A DNA stretch of 42,040 bases, taken from the NCBI RefSeq assembly GCF_030645335.1, contig NZ_JAUSNH010000102.1:1-42040 (forward strand), written 5' to 3'. The notes below the pieces were generated by a model. That model was given only the letters and a program-made list of their open reading frames with translations. It made no database searches and had not been told where the DNA came from. The stretch's first letter is position 1. Every line of letters starts with the position of its first letter. This DNA is from Lacisediminimonas sp. (lineage in GTDB: Bacteria; Pseudomonadota; Gammaproteobacteria; Burkholderiales; Burkholderiaceae_D). The translations under genes were made by a program, and so were the position numbers. Below, piece after piece: positions 15,994-24,495 of this stretch.

Positions 15994-18060
15994 ATGGATT
16001 GCCCGCCCGTGAAACCGACCCTGCGCGCCCCGCTGCGCACCGCCATTGCGGCTGTCGCCGCCGCGTTTGTCCTGCTGCCATCCACCAGCGCTGCGCAGTC
16101 GCCGCCAGAAGCCACGCTGGACGCGGTACAGGTTGATTCCAGCATCGATCGTCCGATTGGCATTGCCGAGTCGGCCAACCAGGGTACGGTGACTGCGCGC
16201 CAACTGGAAAACCGGCCGCGGGCGCGCACCGGCGACTTGCTTGAGGCGGTGCCTGGCGTGGTGGTCACCCAGCATTCGGGCGACGGCAAGGCCAACCAGT
16301 ATTTTGCGCGTGGCTTCAATCTCGATCATGGCACCGACTTCCGCACCACCGTGCTCGGCATGCCGGTCAACATGCCCTCGCATGCGCATGGCCAGGGCTA
16401 TTCCGACCTCAACTTCCTGATCCCCGAACTGATCAGCACGATCCAGTACAAGAAGGGCACGTACTTTGCCGAAGAAGGCAATTTTTCTGCGGTGGGCGCA
16501 GCGGCGTTCGATTATGTGCGCAGCCTTCCGCGCGGTCTGTTCAGCCTGGAACTGGGCAGCCACCGTTACCGGCGCGCGGTGCTGGCCAATTCGGGCAGCG
16601 CCGGCGCTGGCACCCTGTTATATGCGGTCGAAGCGGTCGGTAATGACGGGCCGTGGGAAGTGGCGGAAAACTACAAGCGCTTCAATGGCCTGCTGAGCTG
16701 GAACCTGCGTGCCGGCAATGACGAATTGCGTATCGCCGCAATGACGCTGCAGTCGAGCTGGCGCGCCACCGACCAGGTGCCGCAACGTGCACTGGTATCG
16801 GGCATCGTCGGCCGCTACGGCAGCCTCGACGCCAGCGATGGCGGCGACACCGCCCGCAGCAGCGTATCTGCCGACTGGCAGCGGCGCTATGCAAACGGTG
16901 CATTGCATGCCAATGCGTTCCTGGTGCGATCCAGGCTTAACCTGTTTTCCAACTTCACCCTGTTTGCCAAGGATCCGGTCAACGGCGACCAGTTCAATCA
17001 GGCCGAGCAGCGTTTGCTGGGTGGCGTGAACCTGGATCGCGCCTGGAACCACAAGCTGGGTCGTTTTGAATCCGAGACCACGGTGGGGCTGCAATTGCGG
17101 CAGGACCGCTTGTCGCCGGTCGGTCTTTACACCAGCGTGGCCCGGCAGCGCCTGGCCACCACGCGCGAGGATCGGGTGGTTGAATCGTCCGCCGGCCTGT
17201 TCGCGTCGAACACGACGCGCTGGACCCCGTGGTTGCGCACCGTGGCCGGCGTGCGCAACGACCGCGCCCGGTTTCGTGTCAACAGCAGCAATCCGGCCGA
17301 TAGCGGCAGCGTTGATGACGCCATCAGCAGCCCAAAATTTTCCGCCATCTTCACGCCCGCCGAATGGGTGGAACTGTACCTGAACTGGGGCCGCGGATTC
17401 CATAGCAATGATGCACGCGGCATCAACAACGCGGTCAACCGGTCGACGCCGCTGGTGCCGGCGCGGGGCAGGGAGGCCGGCGTCCGGATCGATGGCCTGG
17501 TGCGCGGACTGCAAACCACGCTGGCGCTGTGGGAGCTGGACCTGGCATCCGAATTGGTGTTCGTCGGCGATGCGGGCACCACGCAAGCCAGCCGGCCCAG
17601 TCATCGGCGCGGCATCGAACTGAGCAATGTCTACCGCTTCGCCACTGGCTGGAGCGCGGACCTTGACCTGGCCTGGTCGCGCGCGCGCTTTACCGACGGC
17701 GCAGTGGCAGGACCGTACATTCCGGGCGCGGTGAATCGCACGGCCTCGCTGGGCATTACCGCTGAATCCGGCCGCTGGAGCGGCGGCATGCGCGTGCGGC
17801 ATGTGGGCGGGCGCCCGCTGGTCGAGGACAACAGCGTGCGTTCGCCTTCGTCCACGCTGGTCAACGCCAAGTTCGGTTATGCACTGGCGCGTGACGTCAA
17901 GCTGACGCTGGAAGTGCTCAACCTGCTGAACCGCAAGGTCAGCGACATCGACTACTATTACGAGTCGCAGTTGCGCAATGAAGGCGCGCCTGTCGCCGAC
18001 ATCCATACCCATCCTGCTGAAATGCGGGCCTTGCGGGTTGGCATGAGCATGCGTTTTTAA
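15994..18060 (+). CDS. TonB-dependent outer membrane receptor
   Basis: 688 residues. Signal peptide at about 1-34 ending TSAAQ; plug domain (LLEAVPGVVVTQHSGDG, YFARGFNLDHGTDF); then a beta-barrel of about 500 residues ending in the outer-membrane signature with terminal phenylalanine (MSMRF). A GTG at 16009 is an alternative start. The conserved PSHAHGQGYSDLNFLIPELI plug segment belongs to a receptor group common in Proteobacteria whose ligand I cannot name. No siderophore, cobalamin or sugar genes lie beside it, and I see no cobalamin riboswitch in the 121-bp leader. Confidence 0.92.
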   Translation: MDCPPVKPTLRAPLRTAIAAVAAAFVLLPSTSAAQSPPEATLDAVQVDSSIDRPIGIAESANQGTVTARQLENRPRARTGDLLEAVPGVVVTQHSGDGKANQYFARGFNLDHGTDFRTTVLGMPVNMPSHAHGQGYSDLNFLIPELISTIQYKKGTYFAEEGNFSAVGAAAFDYVRSLPRGLFSLELGSHRYRRAVLANSGSAGAGTLLYAVEAVGNDGPWEVAENYKRFNGLLSWNLRAGNDELRIAAMTLQSSWRATDQVPQRALVSGIVGRYGSLDASDGGDTARSSVSADWQRRYANGALHANAFLVRSRLNLFSNFTLFAKDPVNGDQFNQAEQRLLGGVNLDRAWNHKLGRFESETTVGLQLRQDRLSPVGLYTSVARQRLATTREDRVVESSAGLFASNTTRWTPWLRTVAGVRNDRARFRVNSSNPADSGSVDDAISSPKFSAIFTPAEWVELYLNWGRGFHSNDARGINNAVNRSTPLVPARGREAGVRIDGLVRGLQTTLALWELDLASELVFVGDAGTTQASRPSHRRGIELSNVYRFATGWSADLDLAWSRARFTDGAVAGPYIPGAVNRTASLGITAESGRWSGGMRVRHVGGRPLVEDNSVRSPSSTLVNAKFGYALARDVKLTLEVLNLLNRKVSDIDYYYESQLRNEGAPVADIHTHPAEMRALRVGMSMRF

Positions 18061-18065
18061 GTGCT

Positions 18066-18083
18066 CGCCGTACCGAAACGGCG
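18066..18083 (+). terminator. Weak hairpin after the receptor gene
   Basis: CGCCGT-ACCGAA-ACGGCG, a 6-bp stem 6 bp past the receptor stop, followed by TTACTT rather than a clean U-tract. It may be a weak terminator or mRNA end. Confidence 0.3.
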
Positions 18084-18205
18084 TTACTTGTGCGATTGAT
18101 GTCCGTTATCGTTCGTTATTTCGCCAGCTCCTAACTTCCCTGTGCATTGGCTTCGCCACGCCCCAATCTCTGCGTGGTGCGTATTGTGACGCGCATGCCC
18201 GATAC

Positions 18206-18229
18206 ATCGGTTGTCACTTGACAACCGAT
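18206..18229. promoter_or_regulatory. Perfect 24-bp palindrome, probable operator of the HicA-like/HTH pair
   Basis: Arms ATCGGTTGTCA and TGACAACCGAT are exact reverse complements separated by CT. It lies 28 bp upstream of the HicA-like start and covers the TTGACA hexamer. Its position is what one expects for autorepression by an antitoxin with an HTH, here the protein encoded at 18535-19059. Binding is inferred. Confidence 0.7.
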
Positions 18230-18246
18230 AAATTCAAAGCTAATGT
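18218..18246 (+). promoter_or_regulatory. Candidate promoter of the HicA-like/HTH pair
   Basis: TTGACA (perfect -35), a 17-bp spacer, then TAATGT (3 of 6 to the -10 consensus). A start site about 7 bp downstream would exclude the GTGGAGG ribosome site from the mRNA, so the true -10 may differ. Confidence 0.35.
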
Positions 18247-18257
18247 GGAGGCACTGT

Positions 18258-18578
18258 ATGGCAAAACCCAGCCACCCCAAGAAAGAGATCGAGGAAACAT
18301 TGAAGTTCGTGCAGATGCAGGGCTGGCGGGTGGTGCGTGGCGGCAGTCATGCATGGGGCAAGATTTATTGCCCCTATAACGATGATGCATGCCGCTGCGG
18401 GGAGTTTTGCATCACGAGCATCTGGAGTACGCCGAAAAGCGAAGGCAATCATGCAAAAGCGATCCGGCGGGTTGTCAGCAACTGCACCGTCCACGCCATG
18501 CGGCCAGCAGCGCCATCACCAAGCGGAGAGAACGATGGAATACACCTTCACCCTGAAGTACCGGCTCTCGGAGAATGA
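18258..18578 (+). CDS. HicA-like small protein, putative toxin
   Basis: 106 residues. GWRVVRGGSHAWGKIYC, then an FCITSIWSTPK strand and a HAKAIRRVV helix, reproduce the order of HicA mRNA interferases: GW strand, G-S-His loop, strand, C-terminal helix. His31 is at the catalytic position. An insert with cysteines (CPYNDDACRCGEFC, Cys38/45/47/51) could bind metal and is not typical of HicA. I chose the ATG at 18258 because GTGGAGG precedes it. The last 30 residues have no clear match and overlap the next gene by 44 bp. With the HTH partner and the upstream palindrome it looks like a toxin-antitoxin pair; toxicity is not demonstrated. Confidence 0.65.
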   Translation: MAKPSHPKKEIEETLKFVQMQGWRVVRGGSHAWGKIYCPYNDDACRCGEFCITSIWSTPKSEGNHAKAIRRVVSNCTVHAMRPAAPSPSGENDGIHLHPEVPALGE

Positions 18579-19059
18579 TTGCGACCCCGACGTCCTGGTC
18601 GAGCGACTCGGCGCGCAGGGGTGTGACGACGCATTGATCGGCGTTGGCCAGCCTGGCCGGATCGCACTCGAATTCACGCGCGAAGGCGCTTCGGCCGCCG
18701 CAGCCCTGCAGAGCGCGCTGGCCGATGTCAGGGCCGCGATCCCGGATGCCAGCCTGATTGAAGTCGGTCCCGATTTTGTCGGACTGACCGATGTCGCCGA
18801 GTTGCTGGGCATGTCACGGCAAAACATGCGCAAGCTGATGACAAACCATGCCACCAGCTTTCCCGTGCCCGTCCATGAAGGCAGCACCACCTTATGGCAT
18901 CTGGCCGACATGCTGGACTGGCTGCAGGCAAAGGGGACTTACCAGCTCGACCACGGCATGCTGGAACTCGCCAAGGTGACCCGGCAAATCAATGTGACCA
19001 AGGAATCACTGCGCCTGCCGTCGCCTCTCAAGCCCGCGATGCACCCGCTGGTAGCCTGA
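18535..19059 (+). CDS. HTH DNA-binding protein, putative antitoxin partner
   Basis: 174 residues. Residues 1-80 form an alpha/beta domain (YTFTLKYRLSEND, IALEFTREGASAAAALQSAL) that could be distantly related to the HicB partial RNase H fold. Residues about 83-125 form a MerR/excisionase-like helix-turn-helix (LTDVAELLGMSRQNMRKLM, then TTLWHLADMLDWLQA). CGGAGAG lies upstream of the ATG at 18535; the longer frame from 18337 runs inside the upstream gene. Order toxin then antitoxin, gene overlap and the 24-bp palindrome suggest an autoregulated pair. A plain regulator role remains possible. Confidence 0.75.
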   Translation: MEYTFTLKYRLSENDCDPDVLVERLGAQGCDDALIGVGQPGRIALEFTREGASAAAALQSALADVRAAIPDASLIEVGPDFVGLTDVAELLGMSRQNMRKLMTNHATSFPVPVHEGSTTLWHLADMLDWLQAKGTYQLDHGMLELAKVTRQINVTKESLRLPSPLKPAMHPLVA

Positions 19060-19179
19060 CGCGCTGCCTGGGCAGCGGGCCGATCATCCGTGCCGCAAGC
19101 CTGGCTTTTCGATCGGCCGGATTTCTCCATTATGATGAGCAGTCCATCCTGCTCACCGCGCTTATCGCGCTCCTGATCC

Positions 19180-20331
19180 TTGGCAATATCCTCCCTTCAC
19201 CTGTTCTGCCGCGTGATCGACAATTTCGGCGATATTGGCGTGTGCTGGCGGCTGGCCCGGCAACTGGCGGCTGAATACCAGCTTGCCGTCACGCTGTGGG
19301 TCGACGACCTGGCCAGTTTCCACCGGATTTGCCGGGCAATCGATCCGGCGCTGCCGCAGCAAGCGGCCGGCGCAGTGAGCGTACGCCACTGGAGCGACCC
19401 ATTTCCCGACATCGCCGCGCAGCAGGTACCGGACCTGGTGATCGAAGGTTTCGGCTGCCGCTTGCCGGCCAGCTATCTCGATGCGATGGCCGCACGGGCG
19501 GTCAAGCCGGTCTGGATCAACCTCGAATACCTGAGTGCGGAGCCGTGGGTTGACGGCTGTCATCGCCTGCCATCGCCGCATCCGAGCTTGCCGCTGACCA
19601 AATATTTTTTCTTTCCCGGTTTCACCGCCGGCACCGGTGGGCTGCTGCGCGAACGCGAGCTCGATGCCATGCGCAGCGCTTTCGCTGCCGACCCCGGTGC
19701 GGTACCGGCGTTCCTGGCGCAACTCGGTGTGGCGCACGCCAGGCCCGATCGCATCCTGACCCTGTTTTGTTACCCGCAGGCGGGTGTTGCCGATTTTTTC
19801 TCGCTGTTGCAGGGCGAGGACGCCGACACGCTGTGCCTGGTGGCCGAAGGCGTCGCCAGTGAGGCGGTGCGCGCATTCATGGACGCACCGGCACAGGCGG
19901 GGGCGCGCCGGACGAAAGCAAACCTGACGCTGCAAGTGATTCCGTTCCTGGAGCAGCCCGATTACGACCGGCTGTTATGGTGTGCGGAAATGAACCTGGT
20001 CCGGGGCGAGGATTCTTTCGTGCGTGCGCTATGGGCCGAGCGGGCCTTGCTGTGGCAACTCTATCCGCAGGAGGAGCAGGCGCATTGCGTCAAGCTCGAC
20101 GCTTTTTTGGCGCGCTACAACAAGGACTTGCCGCCCGGTCTGGCCACCGCGCTGGCCGGCGTGATGCGTGGCTGGAACGGCGCCGGCATCGAGCATGCCC
20201 CATGGCAGCAATTATGGACGCCGGCCGCGCAGCAGGCGCTGCGGCTGCATGCCCGGCGCTGGGCCGCACAGTTGCGGGAAAACGGCGACCTGGCCGCCAA
20301 GCTGATGCGATTCGCGCAGGAAAGCTGTTAA
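19180..20331 (+). CDS. earP: EF-P arginine rhamnosyltransferase EarP
   Basis: 383 residues, GT-B inverting glycosyltransferase that transfers L-rhamnose from dTDP-L-rhamnose to Arg32 of elongation factor P. The hallmark FCRVIDNFGDIGVCWRLARQ is at residues 9-28, with the conserved aspartate Asp18 in NFGD. The donor-site motif RGEDSF is at 275-280. The start is TTG: an in-frame stop at 19174 leaves no ATG upstream. It is followed 103 bp later by efp, the conserved arrangement. A TATGAT hexamer at 19131 may be its -10 but has no good -35. Confidence 0.95.
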   Translation: MAISSLHLFCRVIDNFGDIGVCWRLARQLAAEYQLAVTLWVDDLASFHRICRAIDPALPQQAAGAVSVRHWSDPFPDIAAQQVPDLVIEGFGCRLPASYLDAMAARAVKPVWINLEYLSAEPWVDGCHRLPSPHPSLPLTKYFFFPGFTAGTGGLLRERELDAMRSAFAADPGAVPAFLAQLGVAHARPDRILTLFCYPQAGVADFFSLLQGEDADTLCLVAEGVASEAVRAFMDAPAQAGARRTKANLTLQVIPFLEQPDYDRLLWCAEMNLVRGEDSFVRALWAERALLWQLYPQEEQAHCVKLDAFLARYNKDLPPGLATALAGVMRGWNGAGIEHAPWQQLWTPAAQQALRLHARRWAAQLRENGDLAAKLMRFAQESC

Positions 20332-20347
20332 AATACAGGGCTTTACT

Positions 20348-20398
20348 GAATGCGCACCGTAAGGTGCATTCTCAAAACCGTCGGCCAAGTATCGACGG
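20348..20398 (+). other. Two hairpins in the earP-efp intergenic leader
   Basis: Hairpin 1 (20348-20371) has GCACC/GGTGC around GTAA, with GAAT/ATTC outside it. Hairpin 2 (20378-20398) has CCGTCG/CGACGG around a 9-nt loop. Neither has a U-tract, so they look like mRNA leader or processing structures rather than terminators. Confidence 0.45.
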
Positions 20399-20434
20399 AT
20401 TTCCACTCTTTATTGCAACCAATCCATACCAGTT

Positions 20435-20992
20435 ATGAAAACCGCACAAGAAATCCGCGTGGGCAACGTCATCATGGTTTCTGACGCGCCAATGGTCATC
20501 GTCAGGACTGAGTTCGTCAAGTCGGGCCGCAATGCCTCCGTCGTCAAGATGAAAATGAAAAACCTGCTGTCCGGCCAAGGCCAGGAGAATGCCTATCGCA
20601 GCGACGACAAATTCGAAATGGTCGTGCTTGAGCGCAAGGAAGCCACTTTTTCCTATTTTGCCGATCCGCTGTACGTGTTGATGGACGCCGACTACAACCA
20701 GTATGAAGTCGAGAGCGAAAACATGGGCGACGCCATCAACTACCTGCAGGACGGCATGCAGTGTGAAGTCGTGTTCTATAACGAGAAAGCAATTTCCGTT
20801 GAACTGCCGACCACCGTCGTGCGCGAAGTCGTGTACACGGAACCGGCCGTCAAGGGCGATACCTCGGGCAAGGTGCTCAAGCCAGCCAAGATCGCCACCG
20901 GCTTTTCCGTTTCGGTACCCTTGTTCGTGGAGCAGGGCGACAAGATCGAAATCGACACCCGCACCGGCGAATACAAGTCGCGCAGCAAGTAA
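20435..20992 (+). CDS. efp: Translation elongation factor P
   Basis: 185 residues, three-domain EF-P, which relieves ribosome stalling at polyproline. The modification loop is KSGRNAS with arginine at position 32, so this EF-P is of the rhamnosylated type and the target of EarP encoded just upstream. The C-terminus [19 protein letters not shown] is the conserved oligonucleotide-binding end. The window also encodes a strikingly proline-rich protein (21186-22343), a likely EF-P client. Confidence 0.98.
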   Translation: MKTAQEIRVGNVIMVSDAPMVIVRTEFVKSGRNASVVKMKMKNLLSGQGQENAYRSDDKFEMVVLERKEATFSYFADPLYVLMDADYNQYEVESENMGDAINYLQDGMQCEVVFYNEKAISVELPTTVVREVVYTEPAVKGDTSGKVLKPAKIATGFSVSVPLFVEQGDKIEIDTRTGEYKSRSK

Positions 20993-21185
20993 GCGGGCCG
21001 GCGCGTCGGCAAGCCTGATGGCAAGCCGGCACGCCAGTGCGCAAGCAGGAAGCAGCCGCTGTCGGCCGGATAATGACCGGACAGCTGCTCACTCATTGGC
21101 AGTCCGGCCTCCTGGCCCGGTAGCCATACCCCAGACCTTCCGCCCAATATAGCGTCGGTCTGTCAGTAATCCCCGGTTCCCTGCA

Positions 21186-22343
21186 TCAAAATTCCTTTTC
21201 GTTGATGGCAAACGACGGACAGCCGTCGTTGTCCCAGCGCGCGCCGCACACTGTCCATTTGCATTTCTCCCGCTGCAACAGCCCGGCCATTTTTTCGCAG
21301 CGCTTGAATTCGATGCGGGTGACCGACGCGGGCGTCTTACCAGCGGCTGCGCTGACCGGCTTGATGGCGCCGTCGGTCGGACGCGGCACGGATCGCGCCG
21401 GAGGCGGGCTGCGGCGCAGCCGGTCGCGCGAACTCTCCGAATAGGCCTGGCTTTTCAGCCGGCCGATTTCATCGGACCTGACCCCCTTGCGCTTTGCCCG
21501 CAGTTCTCCCCGGATGGCTTGCGGCGCGGCGGCCGTGGCGCGTGTTGTTGCCTCCGGGGCTGCCTGGGCGATCCTGCGCACCGGGCCACTACTGCGCTTC
21601 TTCTTCGCCAGGGCAAGTGAACGCTGTTGGGTGGCGGCAGGTTGCTGGCGCTTGCGGACGTCGATCGTCGCCACCGAGGGCTGCGCTATCGGCGTGGATT
21701 GCGGCGGTGATGGGTCCGGCTCGGGTGTGGGTGGCGGCAGGGCGCCGGTGGCGGGCGTGGCACGGGTGCTGCTGCCGGTCGTGTTTTTGGTGTCATGCGT
21801 CTCTTGCGCGCTGTTCGTGGCAATGGCTGCCGGCCGTGATGCGATTGCCAACTGCTCGATCTGCGTCAGCCACAAGGCCATGCCCAAGCTCACGCTCAGT
21901 CCGGCGGCAAGCGCCAGCACGCTTGTGCTGGCGCGCACTGATCGCCCGTTGCCGTGATTCTTGTTGGTCGGGGTGGCAGGAGGGGTGCCGCGCCCGATTT
22001 GCGTCGCTTGCCTCGGTTGCGTCGATGGCGCGCTGGCATCGGGTGGCTTGGTCCGGCGCCAGACCGCTGCCGGGGGGCGCGGCGTAACCGGGACTCGCTC
22101 TTTGGCTTCATCAGGTTTGAGTACAGGCTGGCGCGGTGATGGTGAAGGCGGTGAAGGCGGTGATGGTGGGCGCAACGGGGCACGCGGCGCGGCCGCCGAG
22201 TCGGTTGCCAGCGGCGGTGTCGGCAGGCAAGCTGCCGGCAGTGGCGGCCCATTGCGGACGCGCAATTGCTGGCGCAGAAGAGCCGGGAATCGCCGCGCCC
22301 GGAAAGCGCTGGCATCGATTCGCCGGCCAGCAAGATCGGACAT
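21186..22343 (-). CDS. Proline-rich single-pass membrane protein with C-terminal cysteine motif
   Basis: 385 residues, no family recognised with certainty. Residues 1-135 are basic and proline-rich, including a PPSPPSPPSPSP run at 59-70. One transmembrane segment lies at about 140-160 (VLALAAGLSVSLGMALWL). Then comes a Pro/Ala/Arg-rich stretch, and a compact C-terminal module of about 40 residues with Cys349, Cys361, Cys366 and Cys375 (CKWTVCGARWDNDGCPSF) that probably folds through disulfides in the periplasm. GAGGA upstream of the ATG supports the start. The topology resembles TonB-like or cell-envelope anchoring proteins, but no specific role is claimed. The opposite-strand frames here are shadows. 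Confidence 0.65.
   Translation of the reverse strand: MSDLAGRRIDASAFRARRFPALLRQQLRVRNGPPLPAACLPTPPLATDSAAAPRAPLRPPSPPSPPSPSPRQPVLKPDEAKERVPVTPRPPAAVWRRTKPPDASAPSTQPRQATQIGRGTPPATPTNKNHGNGRSVRASTSVLALAAGLSVSLGMALWLTQIEQLAIASRPAAIATNSAQETHDTKNTTGSSTRATPATGALPPPTPEPDPSPPQSTPIAQPSVATIDVRKRQQPAATQQRSLALAKKKRSSGPVRRIAQAAPEATTRATAAAPQAIRGELRAKRKGVRSDEIGRLKSQAYSESSRDRLRRSPPPARSVPRPTDGAIKPVSAAAGKTPASVTRIEFKRCEKMAGLLQREKCKWTVCGARWDNDGCPSFAINEKEF
22135..22167. repeat. 9-bp tandem repeat encoding the SPP run
   Basis: Two exact GGTGAAGGC units (22141-22158) flanked by GGTGAT and GGTGATGGT variants. On the minus strand they encode the Pro-Pro-Ser repeats of the membrane protein. The number of units could vary by slippage. 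Confidence 0.7.
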
Positions 22344-22485
22344 GCCACATTCCTCGCTGCCATGAAGTCAGCCACCAAGCATAGGGCATGGCACTTGGCT
22401 GGCTTTGACAAAGGCGGCAAACCAGCAGGAATGTTGATCCCGGTCGTGCGGATCGGCTGCTATTGCCGCGAATCCTCGCCAACAA

Positions 22486-23517
22486 TCAATCGGCCGCCAC
22501 GCGCAGCACCAGCTTGCCGAAATTGCGTCCTTCAAACAGCATCAGCAGTGCATCCGGGAAGTTGTCCAATCCGTCGACAATGTCCTCGCGCGTCTTGAAG
22601 CTGCCTTCCTGTATCCATTTGGCGATCACTTTTACTGCTTCCGGATAGCGTGGCGCATAGTCGAACACGACCATGCCTTCCATGCGCGCCCGATTGACCA
22701 GCAGCGACAGGTAGTTGGAAGGACCTTTCACCGGCGTGGTGTTGTTGTATTGCGAGATCGCGCCGCAGATGATGATGCGGGCCTTGAAATTGATGCGGGT
22801 CAGCACGGTATCGAGGATCTCGCCGCCGACATTGTCGAAATAAACATCGACGCCTTTTGGACAGTGCTTTTTCAGTTCATCGCGCAGGGAGGCGTTCTTG
22901 TAATCGATGCAGGCGTCAAAACCGAGTTCATTGACGACGAAGTCGCATTTTTCGCGGCCGCCTGCAATGCCCACTGCGCGGCATCCGAGATGGCGAGCGA
23001 CCTGGCCCACGGTCTGTCCCACCGCGCCCGCGGCGCCGGAAACCAGCACCGTCTCGCCAGGTTGCGGGCGGCCGATTTCGGTCAGGCCGAAATACCCGGT
23101 CATGCCCGGCATGCCCAGCGCATTGAGCCAGGCCGGCAGCGGCGCAAGCTGCGGGTCGATGCGCGTGGCGCCGGCCAACTTGTCCGTGGCCTGGCCGCGC
23201 CAGTATTCCTGCACACCGGTCAGTGCCGATACCATGTCGCCCGGCGCAAACAGCGGCGACTTCGACGCGATCACGCGCCCGGCGCCACCGGCGCGCATGA
23301 CCTCGCCCAATCCGACCGGGGGAATGTAGGACTTGCCTTCATTCATCCAGCCGCGCATGGCGGGGTCGAGCGAAAGATAGAGCACCTTGATCAGTATTTC
23401 GCCGTCGGCCAGTTCACCGACCGCCTCTTCGGTCCTGGACCAGTCGCCAGGGCGCGGCAGGCCGATCGGGCGCGCAAGCAGGCGAACCTGATGGTTGATG
23501 AGTGTGGGCTGCGACAT
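22486..23517 (-). CDS. NADP-dependent MDR-family oxidoreductase (CurA/PTGR-like)
   Basis: 343 residues of the zinc-independent medium-chain dehydrogenase branch that reduces alkenal/one double bonds (curcumin reductase CurA, prostaglandin reductase). Cofactor motif GAAGAVG at 161-167; substrate-side motifs LSLDPAMRGWM and GMPGMTGYFGL are typical. No zinc-binding cysteine cluster is present. Single gene, preceded by its own 203-bp divergent region shared with the bactofilin gene. Likely a cytoplasmic detoxifying reductase; the substrate is unknown. Confidence 0.92.
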   Translation of the reverse strand: MSQPTLINHQVRLLARPIGLPRPGDWSRTEEAVGELADGEILIKVLYLSLDPAMRGWMNEGKSYIPPVGLGEVMRAGGAGRVIASKSPLFAPGDMVSALTGVQEYWRGQATDKLAGATRIDPQLAPLPAWLNALGMPGMTGYFGLTEIGRPQPGETVLVSGAAGAVGQTVGQVARHLGCRAVGIAGGREKCDFVVNELGFDACIDYKNASLRDELKKHCPKGVDVYFDNVGGEILDTVLTRINFKARIIICGAISQYNNTTPVKGPSNYLSLLVNRARMEGMVVFDYAPRYPEAVKVIAKWIQEGSFKTREDIVDGLDNFPDALLMLFEGRNFGKLVLRVAAD

Positions 23518-23720
23518 TGCTGGTCTCCTTGACTGAGTTGCAATCGACTATAACAGAGCAGGGAAGGACATTTTTTGACGCAGATGGCTGCCATGAAGAT
23601 GTAAAAAATTTTCTCAAACAAAGATTTCCATACGGAACTTACTTAAGGTTGACCCGTCTTACTCTTCAGGTCAGCGCATGTTGCCGGCCTGACACCGCCC
23701 CAATTCAGCCAGGAGATTTC

Positions 23721-24284
23721 ATGCTTCGTTCGGAAACACTTTTTGGTAAGCGCGAGCCCGCTCCCGCCAATCCGCCCCTCGCCAACGCCACCCACACCAG
23801 CACGGCCAACGCCAGCGTCAAATCGTCGCTTGCCTCCGGCGTCAATGCCAGCCAACCCAGCGGGAAAGAACCGATGAACAATGCCGCGAGCACGAATGAA
23901 GTCGGAAGCAAACTGATTGTCGGCCCGAACATCAAGCTCAAGGGCGTCGAGATCACCGATTGCGACACCCTCGTGGTGGAGGGCAGGGTAGAGGCGACGA
24001 TGGATTCGCGGGTGATCCAGATCGCTGAAAACGGCGCGTTCAAAGGCAATGCTGAAATCGACATTGCCGAGATTCGCGGCGAATTCGACGGCGAACTGAC
24101 CGTGCGCCAGAAGCTGGTGATTTATGCGACCGGCAAAGTGTCGGGCAAGATCCGTTACGGCAAACTGGTGATCGAAGAAGGCGGCCAGATTACGGGCGAT
24201 GTGCAAGTCAACAGCGGCGCATCGTCGGCCAGCAGCGCCACCACCGCCACTAGCGCCACCCAGCGTGCCCTGAACGCTGCCTGA
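23721..24284 (+). CDS. Bactofilin family protein
   Basis: 187 residues. A disordered Ala/Asn/Ser-rich N-terminus (1-60) precedes a right-handed beta-helix bactofilin domain at about 62-165 (LIVGPNIKLKGVEITDCDTL, then repeated hydrophobic strands with glycines). A short Ser/Ala/Thr-rich tail follows. The ATG at 23721 is set by AGGAG (23711-23715); the upstream part of the frame is non-coding. Bactofilins polymerise without nucleotide and scaffold cell-shape, stalk or polysaccharide-export machinery. The exopolysaccharide locus starts 1.4 kb downstream, but a strong terminator follows this gene. Confidence 0.92.
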   Translation: MLRSETLFGKREPAPANPPLANATHTSTANASVKSSLASGVNASQPSGKEPMNNAASTNEVGSKLIVGPNIKLKGVEITDCDTLVVEGRVEATMDSRVIQIAENGAFKGNAEIDIAEIRGEFDGELTVRQKLVIYATGKVSGKIRYGKLVIEEGGQITGDVQVNSGASSASSATTATSATQRALNAA

Positions 24285-24335
24285 GGCATTGGCAGTATTC
24301 CGTTCGTCGCCCGGTGCTCGCGCCGGGCGCTGCAG

Positions 24336-24374
24336 CGCCGCCTGGCCCGATAAACGGGCGGCGGCGTTTTTTTT
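24336..24374 (+). terminator. Intrinsic terminator after the bactofilin gene
   Basis: CGCCGCC and GCCCG pair with CGGGC and GGCGGCG around an ATAAA loop (TG bulge), followed by eight T. Strong rho-independent terminator. Confidence 0.92.
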
Positions 24375-24495
24375 GCTGCACCATGCGTGCGGCGCATGAA
24401 CCCGTTGCAAACAGCAGATCGTAAACAGGTCCGGCCAAATCGCGGTGCCTGCCGGCATGCGACAATACGCACTTTGCCTGCCCACACCAATTGAT

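Noticed and set aside
16618-18012. 464-codon open frame on the minus strand
   Set aside because: Antisense to the TonB-dependent receptor, no ribosome site or domain.
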